A stretch of 64,000 bases of DNA, taken from Methylibium sp. (GTDB taxonomy: Bacteria; Pseudomonadota; Gammaproteobacteria; Burkholderiales; Burkholderiaceae_C). Positions 52,034 to 60,917 of the stretch are shown here, piece by piece. Position 1 is the first letter of the stretch. The number at the start of each line of letters is the position of its first letter. Below the pieces are notes generated by a model that saw only the letters and a list, made by a program, of their open reading frames with translations, did not search any database and was not told where the DNA came from. The stretch lies in contig PNNH01000038.1 in the NCBI GenBank assembly GCA_013824165.1, positions 119,316-183,315 of the forward strand, read 5' to 3'. Made by a program: the position numbers and the translations under genes.

Positions 52034-53265
52034 CGCCCTGTCGCCGCCATTGCGGCGGCCTGGCGCTCCTGGCTCTGCACCAGGGTCCAGCCGCACAGTG
52101 CGGCGCCCAGGCCCATCACCATCATCGTCAGCGCCATCGGCCGTACCGTGCCGTCCAGGCTCAGTCCCAGCCAGCCGCCGAGCGCAAAGGCCACCAGCGC
52201 CACGGCGAAGCCGGACAGGGCGGCCGCCGCACCGGCCTGGCGCGGGAAGGGGCCGACCGAGCCGGCCTGTGAACAGGGCTGCAGCACGCCATGGCCGAGC
52301 ATCACGAACACATGCGGAATGAGCAGTGCTGGCACCGAGGGCGGGAACACCCAGGCCGCCAGGCCCATGCCCAAAGCGCCGGCAAAGCTGAACCAGGCGC
52401 CGCGCCGCACCGTCTGCGGCACGCTCAAGCGCTGCAGCCAGCGCCGGCACAGCAGGGTGCCGAGGAAGTACACCAGCGCGCCGCCACCCACAACCAGGCC
52501 GTAATGCTGGCGGCTCAGGCCCAGCACATCGATGAAGACGAAGGCCGAGCTGGCCAGGAAGGTGTAGAGCGTGGCGTAGGCCAGGCAGGTCAGCAGCGTG
52601 TACGCGCGAAAGCTGGGATGAGCCAGCAGCGCGCGCCAGTTGGCGACGATGCGGCGCGGCTGCAGTGCGCTGGGGTCAGGCTTTGCCAGGCTCTCGGGAA
52701 TGCGCGCCACCAGCACGGCCAGCGTCAACGCACCGATCACGCCAGTGGCCAGCAGCGTGGAGCGCCAGCCCAGCCAGCCGGCCAGCAGGCCTCCCAGCGG
52801 CGGGCTCAGCATCGCGATCAGGCCGAGGCCGCCCAGTGCCCTGGCCATCATGCGCGTGCCTTCGGCCGGCGCGAACCAGTCGCGCAGCATCGAGCGCGCG
52901 CCGACCACCGAGGCCGCCAGCGCCAAGCCCTGTAGCGCGCGCCACAGCAGCAGCGGCGTGGTGCTCTGCGCCATGGCGCCTGCGATGGCCGCGACCACAT
53001 ACACGCTCAACCCGGCCAGCAGCACCGGGCGGCGGCCGAAACGATCGCTGACCGGGCCGAGCAGCAGCTGGCCGATGCCGAAGCAGATCATCAGCGCCGA
53101 AAGCGTTAGCTGGGCCGCCGCCATCGGCGCGCCGAGCTCGGCACGCAGTGCTGGCAGTGCGGGCAGGTAGAGATCGGTGCTGACCGGCTGCAGCCCCAGC
53201 AGCAGGGCCAGCGCAAGAATCTGCCAGCCCGGGCCGGGCGCTACGCTGCTGCGGGCCTCGCTCAA
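52030..53265 (-). CDS. Bcr/CflA-family drug efflux MFS transporter
   Basis: A 411-residue, 12-helix antiporter. The Bcr/CflA hallmark is in helix 1-2: [26 protein letters not shown], followed by [29 protein letters not shown] (motif A). Family members export drugs such as bicyclomycin or sulfonamides; the substrate here is unknown. The start is a TTG at 53265 that overlaps the TGA of the pseudouridine synthase gene, as no ATG or GTG precedes the first helix. Confidence 0.9.
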   Translation of the reverse strand: MSEARSSVAPGPGWQILALALLLGLQPVSTDLYLPALPALRAELGAPMAAAQLTLSALMICFGIGQLLLGPVSDRFGRRPVLLAGLSVYVVAAIAGAMAQSTTPLLLWRALQGLALAASVVGARSMLRDWFAPAEGTRMMARALGGLGLIAMLSPPLGGLLAGWLGWRSTLLATGVIGALTLAVLVARIPESLAKPDPSALQPRRIVANWRALLAHPSFRAYTLLTCLAYATLYTFLASSAFVFIDVLGLSRQHYGLVVGGGALVYFLGTLLCRRWLQRLSVPQTVRRGAWFSFAGALGMGLAAWVFPPSVPALLIPHVFVMLGHGVLQPCSQAGSVGPFPRQAGAAAALSGFAVALVAFALGGWLGLSLDGTVRPMALTMMVMGLGAALCGWTLVQSQERQAAAMAATGR

Positions 53266-54734
53266 TCGAAGCGCTCCCACGGTGTCAGGTAGCGCCACTG
53301 GCCGGGCGGCAGGTGGCCGAGGTTGATGCGGCCGATGCGCACGCGCTTCAGGCCGACCACCGTCAGGCCGACCAGCTCGCACATGCGGCGGATCTGGCGC
53401 TTGCGGCCCTCACGCAGCACGAAGCGCAGCTGGTCCTCGTTCTGCCAGCTGACCTTGGCGGGCTTGAGTTGCACGCCGTCCAGCTCCAGGCCGTGGTTCA
53501 GCAGGGCCAGGTCTTGCGCCGGGAAGCGTTCCATCGGCGAGCCTTCGCCCTGGTACTCGACGCGCACCAGATATTCCTTCTCGATCTTGGAGTCCTCGCC
53601 GATCAGCAGCTTGGCGACGCGGCCGTCCTGCGTCAGCACCAGCAGGCCGGTGGAGTCGATGTCCAGGCGGCCGGCCGGTGCGAGGCTGCGGCTGTGGCCG
53701 ATGTGGTACTTGATGCCCGAGGCATCGTCCTTCCAATGGTTGGCGCTGCGCACCAGCACCGAGGCGGGCTCATAGCCGTCCTCGGCCTGGCCGGAGACAT
53801 AGCCGATCGGCTTGTGCAGCAGGATGGTGACCTGCTTGGCCTGCTCCTTGTGGGCCGCCTGATCGACCTCGATCTTGGCGTCCGGGCCGACACGCTGGCC
53901 CAGCACAGCGAGCTTGCCGTCCACCCGCACCCAGCCGGCGGCGATCCACTCGTCGGCTTCGCGGCGCGAGGCCAGGCCCAGCACGCCCATGCGCTTGGAC
54001 AGGCGTTCGCCCTCGCTGCTGGGGTCGCGGAAATCGTCGTCGTCATCATCGTCGTCACGCTGCGGCGCACGGCGTGCGGGCGCGGCGCGCGGCTGCGGCG
54101 GGTAGGGTCGCGCGGGTCCGCCGGCCGGGCCTGGGCGCGGGCCGGTGGCGCGGCGCTGGTCGCGGCGGGGCTCCTGGCGACCGTCTTGGCGGCCCTCCTG
54201 GCGCGGGTCCTGACGGCTTTCAAATCGGCCGTCCGGGCGTCGCGCAGGTCCTTCGCCACGCCGGCTGTCCTGACGCCTCGGACCATCGCCACGCGGCTCG
54301 AAGCGCGGACGCTCGCCCGGGCCTTCGCTGCGCGGGCCGCGCCCACCCTGCGGGCCGCGATCACCGCGTGCCGGGCCTTCGTCCTGGCGGCGCGGCGGGC
54401 GGCGTTCTTCAAAGCGCGGGCCTTCGTCGCGACGGAAACCGCCCGTCGACTTGGCAGCCGGGCGATTGCCTGGCTTGGCTTGGGGGCGGTCGCCCGGACG
54501 GCCGGGACGATCACCAGGCCGGGCTGAGGGTTTGCCGCGGGCCGGCGCTTCGTTGCGCTGGGTTTCTTCGGCGCGGCGCTGCTCAAACGCCGCTTGGCGT
54601 TCAGCACGATCTGCCTGGGCCGCTTGCAGCGTCTGGCGCGGACGGGACACGCCCTTGCCGCGCACCGGCGCGCGCCGCTCGCCGCTGGGCTCCGGCGCAG
54701 CGCCAGGCTTCTTCTTCAACTTCAAGGTGGCCAT
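53262..54734 (-). CDS. RluB/RluF-type 23S rRNA pseudouridine synthase with long N-extension
   Basis: A 490-residue protein. Residues 1-242 are a disordered Arg/Gly/Pro/Gln-rich extension ending in eight consecutive Asp (227-234). Then an S4 RNA-binding domain ([22 protein letters not shown]) and the catalytic domain follow. The RsuA/RluB motif [11 protein letters not shown] lies at 355-365 with catalytic Asp358, and [12 protein letters not shown] near the end. Family members of about 240-300 residues lack most of the extension. RluB or RluF specificity is undecided. It starts 33 bases after mutL. Confidence 0.9.
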   Translation of the reverse strand: MATLKLKKKPGAAPEPSGERRAPVRGKGVSRPRQTLQAAQADRAERQAAFEQRRAEETQRNEAPARGKPSARPGDRPGRPGDRPQAKPGNRPAAKSTGGFRRDEGPRFEERRPPRRQDEGPARGDRGPQGGRGPRSEGPGERPRFEPRGDGPRRQDSRRGEGPARRPDGRFESRQDPRQEGRQDGRQEPRRDQRRATGPRPGPAGGPARPYPPQPRAAPARRAPQRDDDDDDDDFRDPSSEGERLSKRMGVLGLASRREADEWIAAGWVRVDGKLAVLGQRVGPDAKIEVDQAAHKEQAKQVTILLHKPIGYVSGQAEDGYEPASVLVRSANHWKDDASGIKYHIGHSRSLAPAGRLDIDSTGLLVLTQDGRVAKLLIGEDSKIEKEYLVRVEYQGEGSPMERFPAQDLALLNHGLELDGVQLKPAKVSWQNEDQLRFVLREGRKRQIRRMCELVGLTVVGLKRVRIGRINLGHLPPGQWRYLTPWERFD

Positions 54735-54767
54735 CGGGGGCTCCAGGTCAGGGGCAGGGCGGAAGCG

Positions 54768-56678
54768 TCAGCGTCCGCGCAAAAACAGGGCGTCCAGCTC
54801 GCGCATGCTGAGCTGGCGCCAGGTGGGTCGGCCATGGTTGCACTGATCGGCGCGCTCGGTGCGCTCCATATCGCGCAGCAGGGCGTTCATCTCGTCCAGG
54901 CTCAGCTGGCGGTTGGCGCGCACGGCGCCGTGGCAGGCCATGGTGGCCAGGATCTCATGCTGGGCGCGCTCGATGGCGTGGCTGGCGTCGAACTGGGCCA
55001 GCTCGGCCAGCACGCCGCGCGTCAGCTCCACCACATCGCCGCCGGACAGCGCAGCCGGGCGCGCGCGCACCGCCAGTACCTTGGCCGACAGCGGCGCCAC
55101 GTCCAGGCCCAGGCGCAGCAGCGACTCGGCCTGCCCTTCGGCGGTGGCTATTTCTTGCGCGGTGGCGGCGAAGGTGACCGGGATCAGCAGCGGCTGCGAT
55201 TCGATGGCGGCCGCGCCCAGGCTGGCTTTGAGGCGCTCATACACCACGCGCTCATGTGCAGCATGCATGTCGACCACCACCAGGCCTTGCGCGTTCTCGG
55301 CCAGGATGTAGACGCCTTGCACCTGGGCCAGCGCACGGCCCAGCGGCCAGGCCTGATCTGGCAGGGGGGCGTGGGCAGCAGGCGTTGCAGGCGATAACTG
55401 CTGCGGCGGACTTTGTTGCCCATACAGTGTTGCCACTTCGTTCAGCGCCAGAGCGCTCTGGTGGGCCGAAGGCATGGCGCGCCAACTGGCCGGGTCGGCA
55501 CGGCCCGCTGCATAGGCTGGTGCCGCAGGCTCGCCGGCTGCCGGGGCAAACCAGGCCGGCGGGCGGCCGGCTTCGGGCTTGTAGCCGGGCGCAGCAGCGG
55601 CCGCAGCGATGGCGGCCTCAAGCGTGCTGGCGGTTTCTGTTGTGGGCGTGGGCAGGGCGCTGGAGCGCGACTGCGCCAGCGCATCCTGCACGGCGTAACG
55701 CACCTGCTGGTGGATGCTGCGGCCATCGCGGAAGCGGACTTCGATCTTGGTCGGATGCACGTTCACATCGACCAGCTCGGGTGCGATCTCAATGAAGAGC
55801 ACATAGCAGGGCTGGCGGTTGCCGTGCAGCACGTCTTCATAGGCTGAGCGCACGCCGTGCGCGATCAGCTTGTCGCGCACGAAGCGACCGTTGACATAGA
55901 CGTACTGCATGTCGGAGCGGCTGCGCGCCGCCTCAGGCAATCCGGCCCGGCCACTGATGCGCAGTGGGCCCGCTTCGGCCTGCACGCCGCGGCTCTCGCT
56001 GACGAAGTCGGCGCCCAGCACATCGACAACGCGTTGTTCGGCGCTGCCGGCACGCCATTGCTCAACCAGCTTGCCTTCGTGCCAGACTGCAAAGCCGACA
56101 TCGGGCCGCGCCAGCGCGTGGCGCCGCACGGCTTCTACGCAGTGCGCCAGCTCGGTGGCGTCGGTCTTCAGGAATTTGCGGCGCGCCGGCGTGCTGAAGA
56201 ACAGCTCGCGCACCTCGACGCTGGTGCCACGCGAGCGCGCGGCCGCGGATAGTTCGCCCGAGCGGGCATCGAGCCGGTGGGCGTGGGCGGCGCCTTCGCT
56301 GCGGCTGGCCAGTGCCATCTCGGCTACCGAGGAAATGGCGGCCAGGGCCTCGCCGCGAAAACCCATGGTGCTGACCGACTCCAGCTCGTCCAGCGTGCGG
56401 ATCTTGCTGGTGGCGTGGCGCTTGAGGGCCAGCGGCAGCTCTTCGACCGGAATGCCGCAGCCGTCATCCTCGACCACGATGGCGCGCACGCCACCGGCCA
56501 TCAGCTTGACGTTGATCTGGCTGGCGCCGGCATCCAGTGCGTTGTCGACCAGTTCGCGCACGACCGAGGCCGGGCGTTCGACCACCTCGCCGGCGGCGAT
56601 CTGGCTGATCAGTTCATCGGGGAGTTCCCGGATCGCGCGACGGCCCGTGCTGGCGGCGCTGGGGGAAGACAAATCCAT
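54768..56678 (-). CDS. mutL: DNA mismatch repair protein MutL
   Basis: A 636-residue mismatch-repair ATPase. The GHKL domain shows IAAGEVVERPASVVRELVDNALDAG, VEDDGCGIP, TSKIRTLDELESVSTMGFRGEAL and GTSVEVRELFFSTPARRKFLK. The C-terminal dimer domain contains DMHAAHERVVYE (470-481), which fits the D-x-H-A-x2-E-x4-E endonuclease motif, plus ACHGA and CNHGRPT. It may therefore be a nicking MutL, unlike the E. coli protein. The ATG at 56678 is used. It diverges from dedA, 61 bases apart, and leads the leftward chain. Confidence 0.96.
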   Translation of the reverse strand: MDLSSPSAASTGRRAIRELPDELISQIAAGEVVERPASVVRELVDNALDAGASQINVKLMAGGVRAIVVEDDGCGIPVEELPLALKRHATSKIRTLDELESVSTMGFRGEALAAISSVAEMALASRSEGAAHAHRLDARSGELSAAARSRGTSVEVRELFFSTPARRKFLKTDATELAHCVEAVRRHALARPDVGFAVWHEGKLVEQWRAGSAEQRVVDVLGADFVSESRGVQAEAGPLRISGRAGLPEAARSRSDMQYVYVNGRFVRDKLIAHGVRSAYEDVLHGNRQPCYVLFIEIAPELVDVNVHPTKIEVRFRDGRSIHQQVRYAVQDALAQSRSSALPTPTTETASTLEAAIAAAAAAPGYKPEAGRPPAWFAPAAGEPAAPAYAAGRADPASWRAMPSAHQSALALNEVATLYGQQSPPQQLSPATPAAHAPLPDQAWPLGRALAQVQGVYILAENAQGLVVVDMHAAHERVVYERLKASLGAAAIESQPLLIPVTFAATAQEIATAEGQAESLLRLGLDVAPLSAKVLAVRARPAALSGGDVVELTRGVLAELAQFDASHAIERAQHEILATMACHGAVRANRQLSLDEMNALLRDMERTERADQCNHGRPTWRQLSMRELDALFLRGR

Positions 56679-56739
56679 CACGCGATTGTAGAAGTCCGGC
56701 CGGCCCGGCTGTCATGTCCGGCGCCGATAATCCCGCCTC

Positions 56740-57384
56740 ATGGAACTCATTGCCTATCTGATCGACTTCATCGTCCATGTGGACAAGCACATTGCCGCCT
56801 TTGTGCAGGCCTATGGCATGTGGGTCTATGCGCTGCTGTTCCTGATCGTGTTCGTGGAAACCGGCCTGGTGGTGATGCCCTTCCTGCCCGGCGATTCGCT
56901 GCTGTTCGTGGTCGGTACGCTGTGCGGTGCCGGGCTGATGAGCCTGCCACTGGCGATTGCACTGCTGCTGGCGGCAGCCATCCTGGGCGACCAGTGCAAT
57001 TACACGATCGGGCGCCATTTCGGTCCCAAGGTGTTCCGTTGGGAGCAGTCGCGCTTCTTCAATCGCGCGGCGTTCAATGCCGCCCACATGTTCTACGAGC
57101 GGCATGGCGGCGTGACCATCATCATTGCCCGTTTCATGCCCTTCATTCGCACCTTTGCGCCCTTTGTGGCCGGCGTGGCGGAAATGAACCGCAGCAAGTT
57201 CACGCTCTTCAATGTGGTGGGCGCGCTGATCTGGGTGGTCGGCATCACCGTGGTGGGCTATCTGTTCGGCAACCTGCCTTTTGTGCAGCAGCATCTGCAA
57301 AAGATCATCTGGGCGATGATCATCATCCCCGGACTTATCGCGCTCTATGGCGGCTGGAAGGCGCGGCGGATGCAGGAGGCCTGA
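56740..57384 (+). CDS. DedA-family membrane protein
   Basis: A 214-residue polytopic inner-membrane protein of the DedA/VTT family, linked to polyprenyl-phosphate or lipid flipping and to membrane-potential homeostasis. Family motifs are FVETGLVVMPFLPGDSLLF, GDQCNYTIGRHFG and the conserved FMPFIRTFAPFVAGVAEMNRSKF. Full length, monocistronic, with a hairpin beyond its stop. It resembles E. coli YqjA/YghB more than YohD. Confidence 0.93.
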   Translation: MELIAYLIDFIVHVDKHIAAFVQAYGMWVYALLFLIVFVETGLVVMPFLPGDSLLFVVGTLCGAGLMSLPLAIALLLAAAILGDQCNYTIGRHFGPKVFRWEQSRFFNRAAFNAAHMFYERHGGVTIIIARFMPFIRTFAPFVAGVAEMNRSKFTLFNVVGALIWVVGITVVGYLFGNLPFVQQHLQKIIWAMIIIPGLIALYGGWKARRMQEA

Positions 57385-57418
57385 GAGCCCGCCGCGGCGG
57401 CCAATTTGATCCAACCGA

Positions 57419-57440
57419 GCGGGCGCTTCCCAGCGCCCGC
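57419..57440. repeat. Hairpin between convergent dedA and acyl-CoA dehydrogenase
   Basis: GCGGGCGC-TTCCCA-GCGCCCGC, a perfect 8-bp stem between two convergent genes. It lacks a T run on either strand. A shared, possibly weak, termination signal is the simplest reading. Confidence 0.55.
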
Positions 57441-57452
57441 CTCCTCACCGGC

Positions 57453-58562
57453 TCAGGCGAACACGCCTGCCGTGTCCAGCATGCGCTGGCTGACCTCGCC
57501 GAGGTGATGCAGGCTGTCGCCGAATTGCATCTCCATCGCGGTCAGGCGCTTGAAGTAGTGGCTGCTGATGTACTCGTCGGTCACGCCGATGCCGCCATGC
57601 AGCTGGGTGCATTGCTGGCCGACGAATCGCGTCGACTGCCCCAGCTGAACCTTTGCCTGCGACAGCGCGCGGCGGCGCACATCAGCCGGCTCGCCGAGCT
57701 TGAGCGTGGCGTAGTAGCTCATCGAGCGCGCCAGCTCCAACTGCATTTTCACATCCGCCATGCGGTGGCGCAGCGCCTGGAAGCTGGAGATCACCACACC
57801 GAACTGCTTGCGCGTGTTCAGGTATTCGGCGGTGATAGCGACCAGCTTCTCCATCGCGCCGACGGCTTCGGCGCATTGGGCGGCGATGGCGATGTCCACG
57901 GCCAGTTCCAGCACGGCCAAGCCCTGATCCGGGCCGACCAGCAGCGTGGCCGGAGCCTTGTTCAGGCTCAGCTCGGCCGCGCGCGAACCGTCTTGCAGGC
58001 TGTAGGCCCGGGTCGAAACGCCGGCCGCATCGCGCTCAACCAGGTAGAGCGCGATGCCGCTGCCCGACCGGGCCGGCACAATGAAGGCGTCGGCCATGTC
58101 CGCTGCCGCCACCAGGCTCTTGCCGCCGGTCAGAGACAGGCCGTCGGCGACAGTCTCGACCTTGTCGAGCCGGTAGCGCGCGCCACGCTCCTGGTGGGCC
58201 AACACGAGCAGCGCCTCGCCGCCAGCGATGCGCGGCAACCACTGTGCCTGCACGCTCTCGGGCGCCTGCGCCAGCACGGCGGGTGCGACCAGCGCAGCCT
58301 GTGCATAAGGCTCCATCACGATGCCGCGGCCCAACTCTTCCATCACGACCATCGCGTCGACCGAGCCCAGGCCCAGGCCGCCATGGGCCTCTGGAACGAT
58401 CAGGGCCGACAGGCCCAAGCCGACCAATCCATCCCAGGCCTCGCGCGAGAACCCGCCCGCCTTGACGATGGCGCGTCGGCGCTCGAAGTCATAGTCCTTA
58501 TCCACCCAGCGGCGCACTGCGTCGCGCAGCGACTCCTGGTCTTCGGTGAAATCGAAATCCAT
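57453..58562 (-). CDS. Acyl-CoA dehydrogenase
   Basis: A 369-residue FAD-dependent dehydrogenase, second of two in this operon. The start MDFDFTEDQESLRDAVRRWV is typical. The C-domain shows RKQFGVVISSFQALRHRMADVKMQLE and the family C-terminal motif LHGGIGVTDEYISSHYFKR. It probably pairs with the larger paralogue at 58589 as a heteromer, as in several degradative acyl-CoA dehydrogenase pairs; its substrate is unknown. A 26-base gap separates it from the upstream gene. Confidence 0.92.
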   Translation of the reverse strand: MDFDFTEDQESLRDAVRRWVDKDYDFERRRAIVKAGGFSREAWDGLVGLGLSALIVPEAHGGLGLGSVDAMVVMEELGRGIVMEPYAQAALVAPAVLAQAPESVQAQWLPRIAGGEALLVLAHQERGARYRLDKVETVADGLSLTGGKSLVAAADMADAFIVPARSGSGIALYLVERDAAGVSTRAYSLQDGSRAAELSLNKAPATLLVGPDQGLAVLELAVDIAIAAQCAEAVGAMEKLVAITAEYLNTRKQFGVVISSFQALRHRMADVKMQLELARSMSYYATLKLGEPADVRRRALSQAKVQLGQSTRFVGQQCTQLHGGIGVTDEYISSHYFKRLTAMEMQFGDSLHHLGEVSQRMLDTAGVFA

Positions 58563-58588
58563 TGCGGTCTCCTAGCTTTCTATTTGCC

Positions 58589-59767
58589 TCAACCCAGCAC
58601 GGTCTGCGCGACGATGTTGCGCTGGACTTCGTTGGAGCCACCGTAGATCGTGGTCTTGCGGTAGTTGAAATAGTGGCTGGCCAGCGGCGGGCAGTGTGCC
58701 GCACCGACGTAGTCACCTTGCCAGCCGGCTTCCATGGCTTCCTGGATGAAGGGCAGGGCGTAGGGGCCGGCGGCCAGCATCATCAGCTCGGTGTAGCGTT
58801 GCTGAATCTCGCTGCCGCGGATCTTCAGCAGACCGGCGACGTCGAGAGATTGCTTGCCGGACTTCTCGGCCGACAGCACGCGCAGCACCATCATCTCCAG
58901 CGCGACGATGTCCACTTCCAGCAGCGCGATCTGGTCGCGGAAGCGGCTGTCGTCGAGGCGGCCTTCGGCCCGGGCGATGCGCTTCAGGCGCTCCAACTCG
59001 CGCTTGGCGCGGTTGACGTCAGCGATATTGGTGCGCTCATGGGCCAGCAGGTACTTGGCGTAGGTCCAGCCCTTGTTCTCTTCGCCCACCAGGTTCGCGA
59101 TCGGCACCTCGACGTTGTCGAAGAACACCTCGTTCACCTCGTGTTCGCCGTCCAGCATGATGATGGGCCGCACCGTGACCCCGGGCGACTTCATGTCGAT
59201 CAGCAGGAAGGAAATGCCGGCCTGCGGCTTGACCGAGCTGTCAGTACGCACCAGGCAGAAGATCCAGTCGCCATACTGGCCCAGCGTGGTCCAGGTCTTC
59301 TGGCCGTTGACAATGTATTTGTCGCCCTGGCGCTCGGCCCGGGTCTTGACGGAGGCGAGGTCAGAGCCTGAGCCCGGCTCGCTATAGCCCTGGCTCCACC
59401 AGACATCGCCGCTCATGATGCCGGGCAGGTGGCGTTGCTGCTGTTCGGGCGTGCCGAAGGCCATGATTACCGGCGCCACCATCACCGGACCGAAGGGCAC
59501 GATACGTGGCGCACCCGCCAGCGCGCATTCCTCTTCGAACAGATGACGCTGCACGGCATTCCAGCCCGGGCCGCCGAATTGCTTGGGCCAGGCCCAGCCG
59601 TGCCAGCCTTGCTTGCCCAGGATGCGCGCCCAGCGCTGCATATCGTCCCGGCTCAGTCGAAGCGCGTTATGCACCTTGTGGCTGATGTCCTGGGGCAGGT
59701 TCTCCGCCACCCATTGGCGGATCTCAGCCCGGAAGGCGAGTTCCTCGGAGGTGAAATTCAGGTCCAT
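58589..59767 (-). CDS. Acyl-CoA dehydrogenase
   Basis: A 392-residue FAD-dependent acyl-CoA dehydrogenase. Motifs are WPKQFGGPGWNAVQRHLFEEECALAGAPR, WWSQGYSEPGSGSDLASVKTRAE in the FAD/substrate domain, and the C-terminal TIYGGSNEVQRNIVAQTVLG. It is the first gene of the pair. A perfect palindrome (59795-59810) lies 28 bases before its ATG, so a TetR-type repressor sensing acyl-CoA is likely. The regulator gene is not in the window. Confidence 0.93.
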   Translation of the reverse strand: MDLNFTSEELAFRAEIRQWVAENLPQDISHKVHNALRLSRDDMQRWARILGKQGWHGWAWPKQFGGPGWNAVQRHLFEEECALAGAPRIVPFGPVMVAPVIMAFGTPEQQQRHLPGIMSGDVWWSQGYSEPGSGSDLASVKTRAERQGDKYIVNGQKTWTTLGQYGDWIFCLVRTDSSVKPQAGISFLLIDMKSPGVTVRPIIMLDGEHEVNEVFFDNVEVPIANLVGEENKGWTYAKYLLAHERTNIADVNRAKRELERLKRIARAEGRLDDSRFRDQIALLEVDIVALEMMVLRVLSAEKSGKQSLDVAGLLKIRGSEIQQRYTELMMLAAGPYALPFIQEAMEAGWQGDYVGAAHCPPLASHYFNYRKTTIYGGSNEVQRNIVAQTVLG

Positions 59768-59794
59768 GCGGTCTCCTTATCGCTGGGGTATTTT

Positions 59795-59810
59795 TAGCAC
59801 GAGCGTGCTA
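59795..59810. promoter_or_regulatory. Palindromic operator of the acyl-CoA dehydrogenase operon
   Basis: TAGCACG-AG-CGTGCTA, a perfect 7-bp inverted repeat with a 2-base centre, 28 bases before the start codon and flanked by A/T runs on both sides. Size, symmetry and placement over a promoter fit a TetR-family fatty-acid regulator operator. Confidence 0.75.
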
Positions 59811-59880
59811 TTTTTTGCTGTCTCGGGAGGGACAGCGATTGCTGCCCGACCGCACGGAGCCTTCTGAGCGGCTCGGAAAC

Positions 59881-59903
59881 GAAAAAGCGGCCCTGAGGGC
59901 CGC
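59881..59903 (-). terminator. Rho-independent terminator of the PEP-CTERM gene
   Basis: On the minus strand GCGGCCC-TCA-GGGCCGC is followed directly by TTTTTC. A perfect 7-bp GC stem and T run 26 bases past the stop of the PEP-CTERM gene. Confidence 0.9.
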
Positions 59904-59928
59904 CATTTTGGTTTGAAACCAACTCAGC

Positions 59929-60750
59929 TTAGCTGAGGGCCTTGTTCCGGCGCCGACTGTAGAAGACACCGAACAGAGCAAGCCCAGCCAGGGCCAGGGA
60001 GCCAGGCTCAGGGGTCTGGTGCGGGCCGCACTGGCCGTTGGCGGTGCTAGTGCACTTGCTGCCTGCCACCGCAAACAGCTTGAAGTAATCCCCGCCGTTG
60101 TTTACGGAGCCGCGGTTCTCGGTGCCAGTCGACTGGGAGTAGCCCGAGTTGTAGGCACTGACCAACCACCAGCTCGAACCCTTGCCGGTGGAGTTCACCG
60201 AGCTGTAGGGAGCCTGATTGTCTGCATTGATGTCGCCGTAGTTGCCAACCAACTCCCAGCCGGTCATCGAATTCGCGTCCTGGCCGATCAGTGCGGTCGG
60301 GCTGCCAGTCGGGTTGCCAGAGCCAGTCCAGCGAAACAGCGAGATGTCCGTATTGCTGGAATTGACCCAACCCATGCCGATGCTGGAGATCGAGATACTG
60401 CGGCTGAAATTCAGCAGCACACCCTCGGTGTTGACGTTGTTGTCAACCGCGTGATCCGGGCTGTCACAGGGAGTTCCCGAGGAATCGCCTGTAGAGCAGA
60501 CGCCTTGACCTGAACTGCCCTGGTTGGTCAGCGTCGCTGCCGCCCAGGTGCCGTTTCCTGCAAATGTGGTGTTGTTCGCGTACACAGCACTCAGCTTGAC
60601 GGTCAAGCTGCTGTCAACGGTGTCTGTGAAGACAGTCGAAGACGTGACGGTGGTGTTTGCAAACGTCCACACCGCATGTGCGTTCGTGCCAATGCCCAGG
60701 CCGAAAACAAGCGCTGAGAGCGCTGCGAGGCGGGAACCTTGAAATTTCAT
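59929..60750 (-). CDS. PEP-CTERM sorting-domain exported protein
   Basis: A 273-residue secreted protein. The signal peptide ends at AHA after about residue 26. The body is rich in Ser, Thr, Asn and Gly, as in surface or matrix proteins. The C-terminus is a classic exosortase signal: TPEPGS (246-251), a hydrophobic helix (LALAGLALFGVF) and a YSRRRNK basic tail. The exosortase that cleaves it is not in the window. A sigma-54 promoter precedes it and a strong terminator follows, so it is a single-gene unit next to prsT. Body function unknown. Confidence 0.93.
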   Translation of the reverse strand: MKFQGSRLAALSALVFGLGIGTNAHAVWTFANTTVTSSTVFTDTVDSSLTVKLSAVYANNTTFAGNGTWAAATLTNQGSSGQGVCSTGDSSGTPCDSPDHAVDNNVNTEGVLLNFSRSISISSIGMGWVNSSNTDISLFRWTGSGNPTGSPTALIGQDANSMTGWELVGNYGDINADNQAPYSSVNSTGKGSSWWLVSAYNSGYSQSTGTENRGSVNNGGDYFKLFAVAGSKCTSTANGQCGPHQTPEPGSLALAGLALFGVFYSRRRNKALS

Positions 60751-60800
60751 GACCGTCCTTTCATTGCGACGACGCGCAGATCTTCTGACTGTGCAGTACC

Positions 60801-60817
60801 AAGCTAAATCCGTGCCA
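60801..60817 (-). promoter_or_regulatory. Sigma-54 promoter of the PEP-CTERM gene
   Basis: On the minus strand TGGCACG-GATT-TAGCT: an exact -24 box, GG and GC separated by 10 bases, and a -12 box with one mismatch to TTGCW. The predicted start near 60791 gives a leader of about 40 bases. Many PEP-CTERM genes are known to depend on the sigma-54 activator PrsR. Confidence 0.75.
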
Positions 60818-60917
60818 TGGTTTGAATTTATTTAAAAATCAACCACTTAGAAGAGGTGCTTGTGCCAGCTTGGGCTAATTGTAAGAACATTCGACAGCTA
60901 CGGCGATGCCGATCCCC

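Noticed and set aside
56277..58646. 789-codon open frame opposite mutL, overlapping dedA out of frame and opposite an acyl-CoA dehydrogenase
   Set aside because: Crosses gene boundaries and has no family-like segments.
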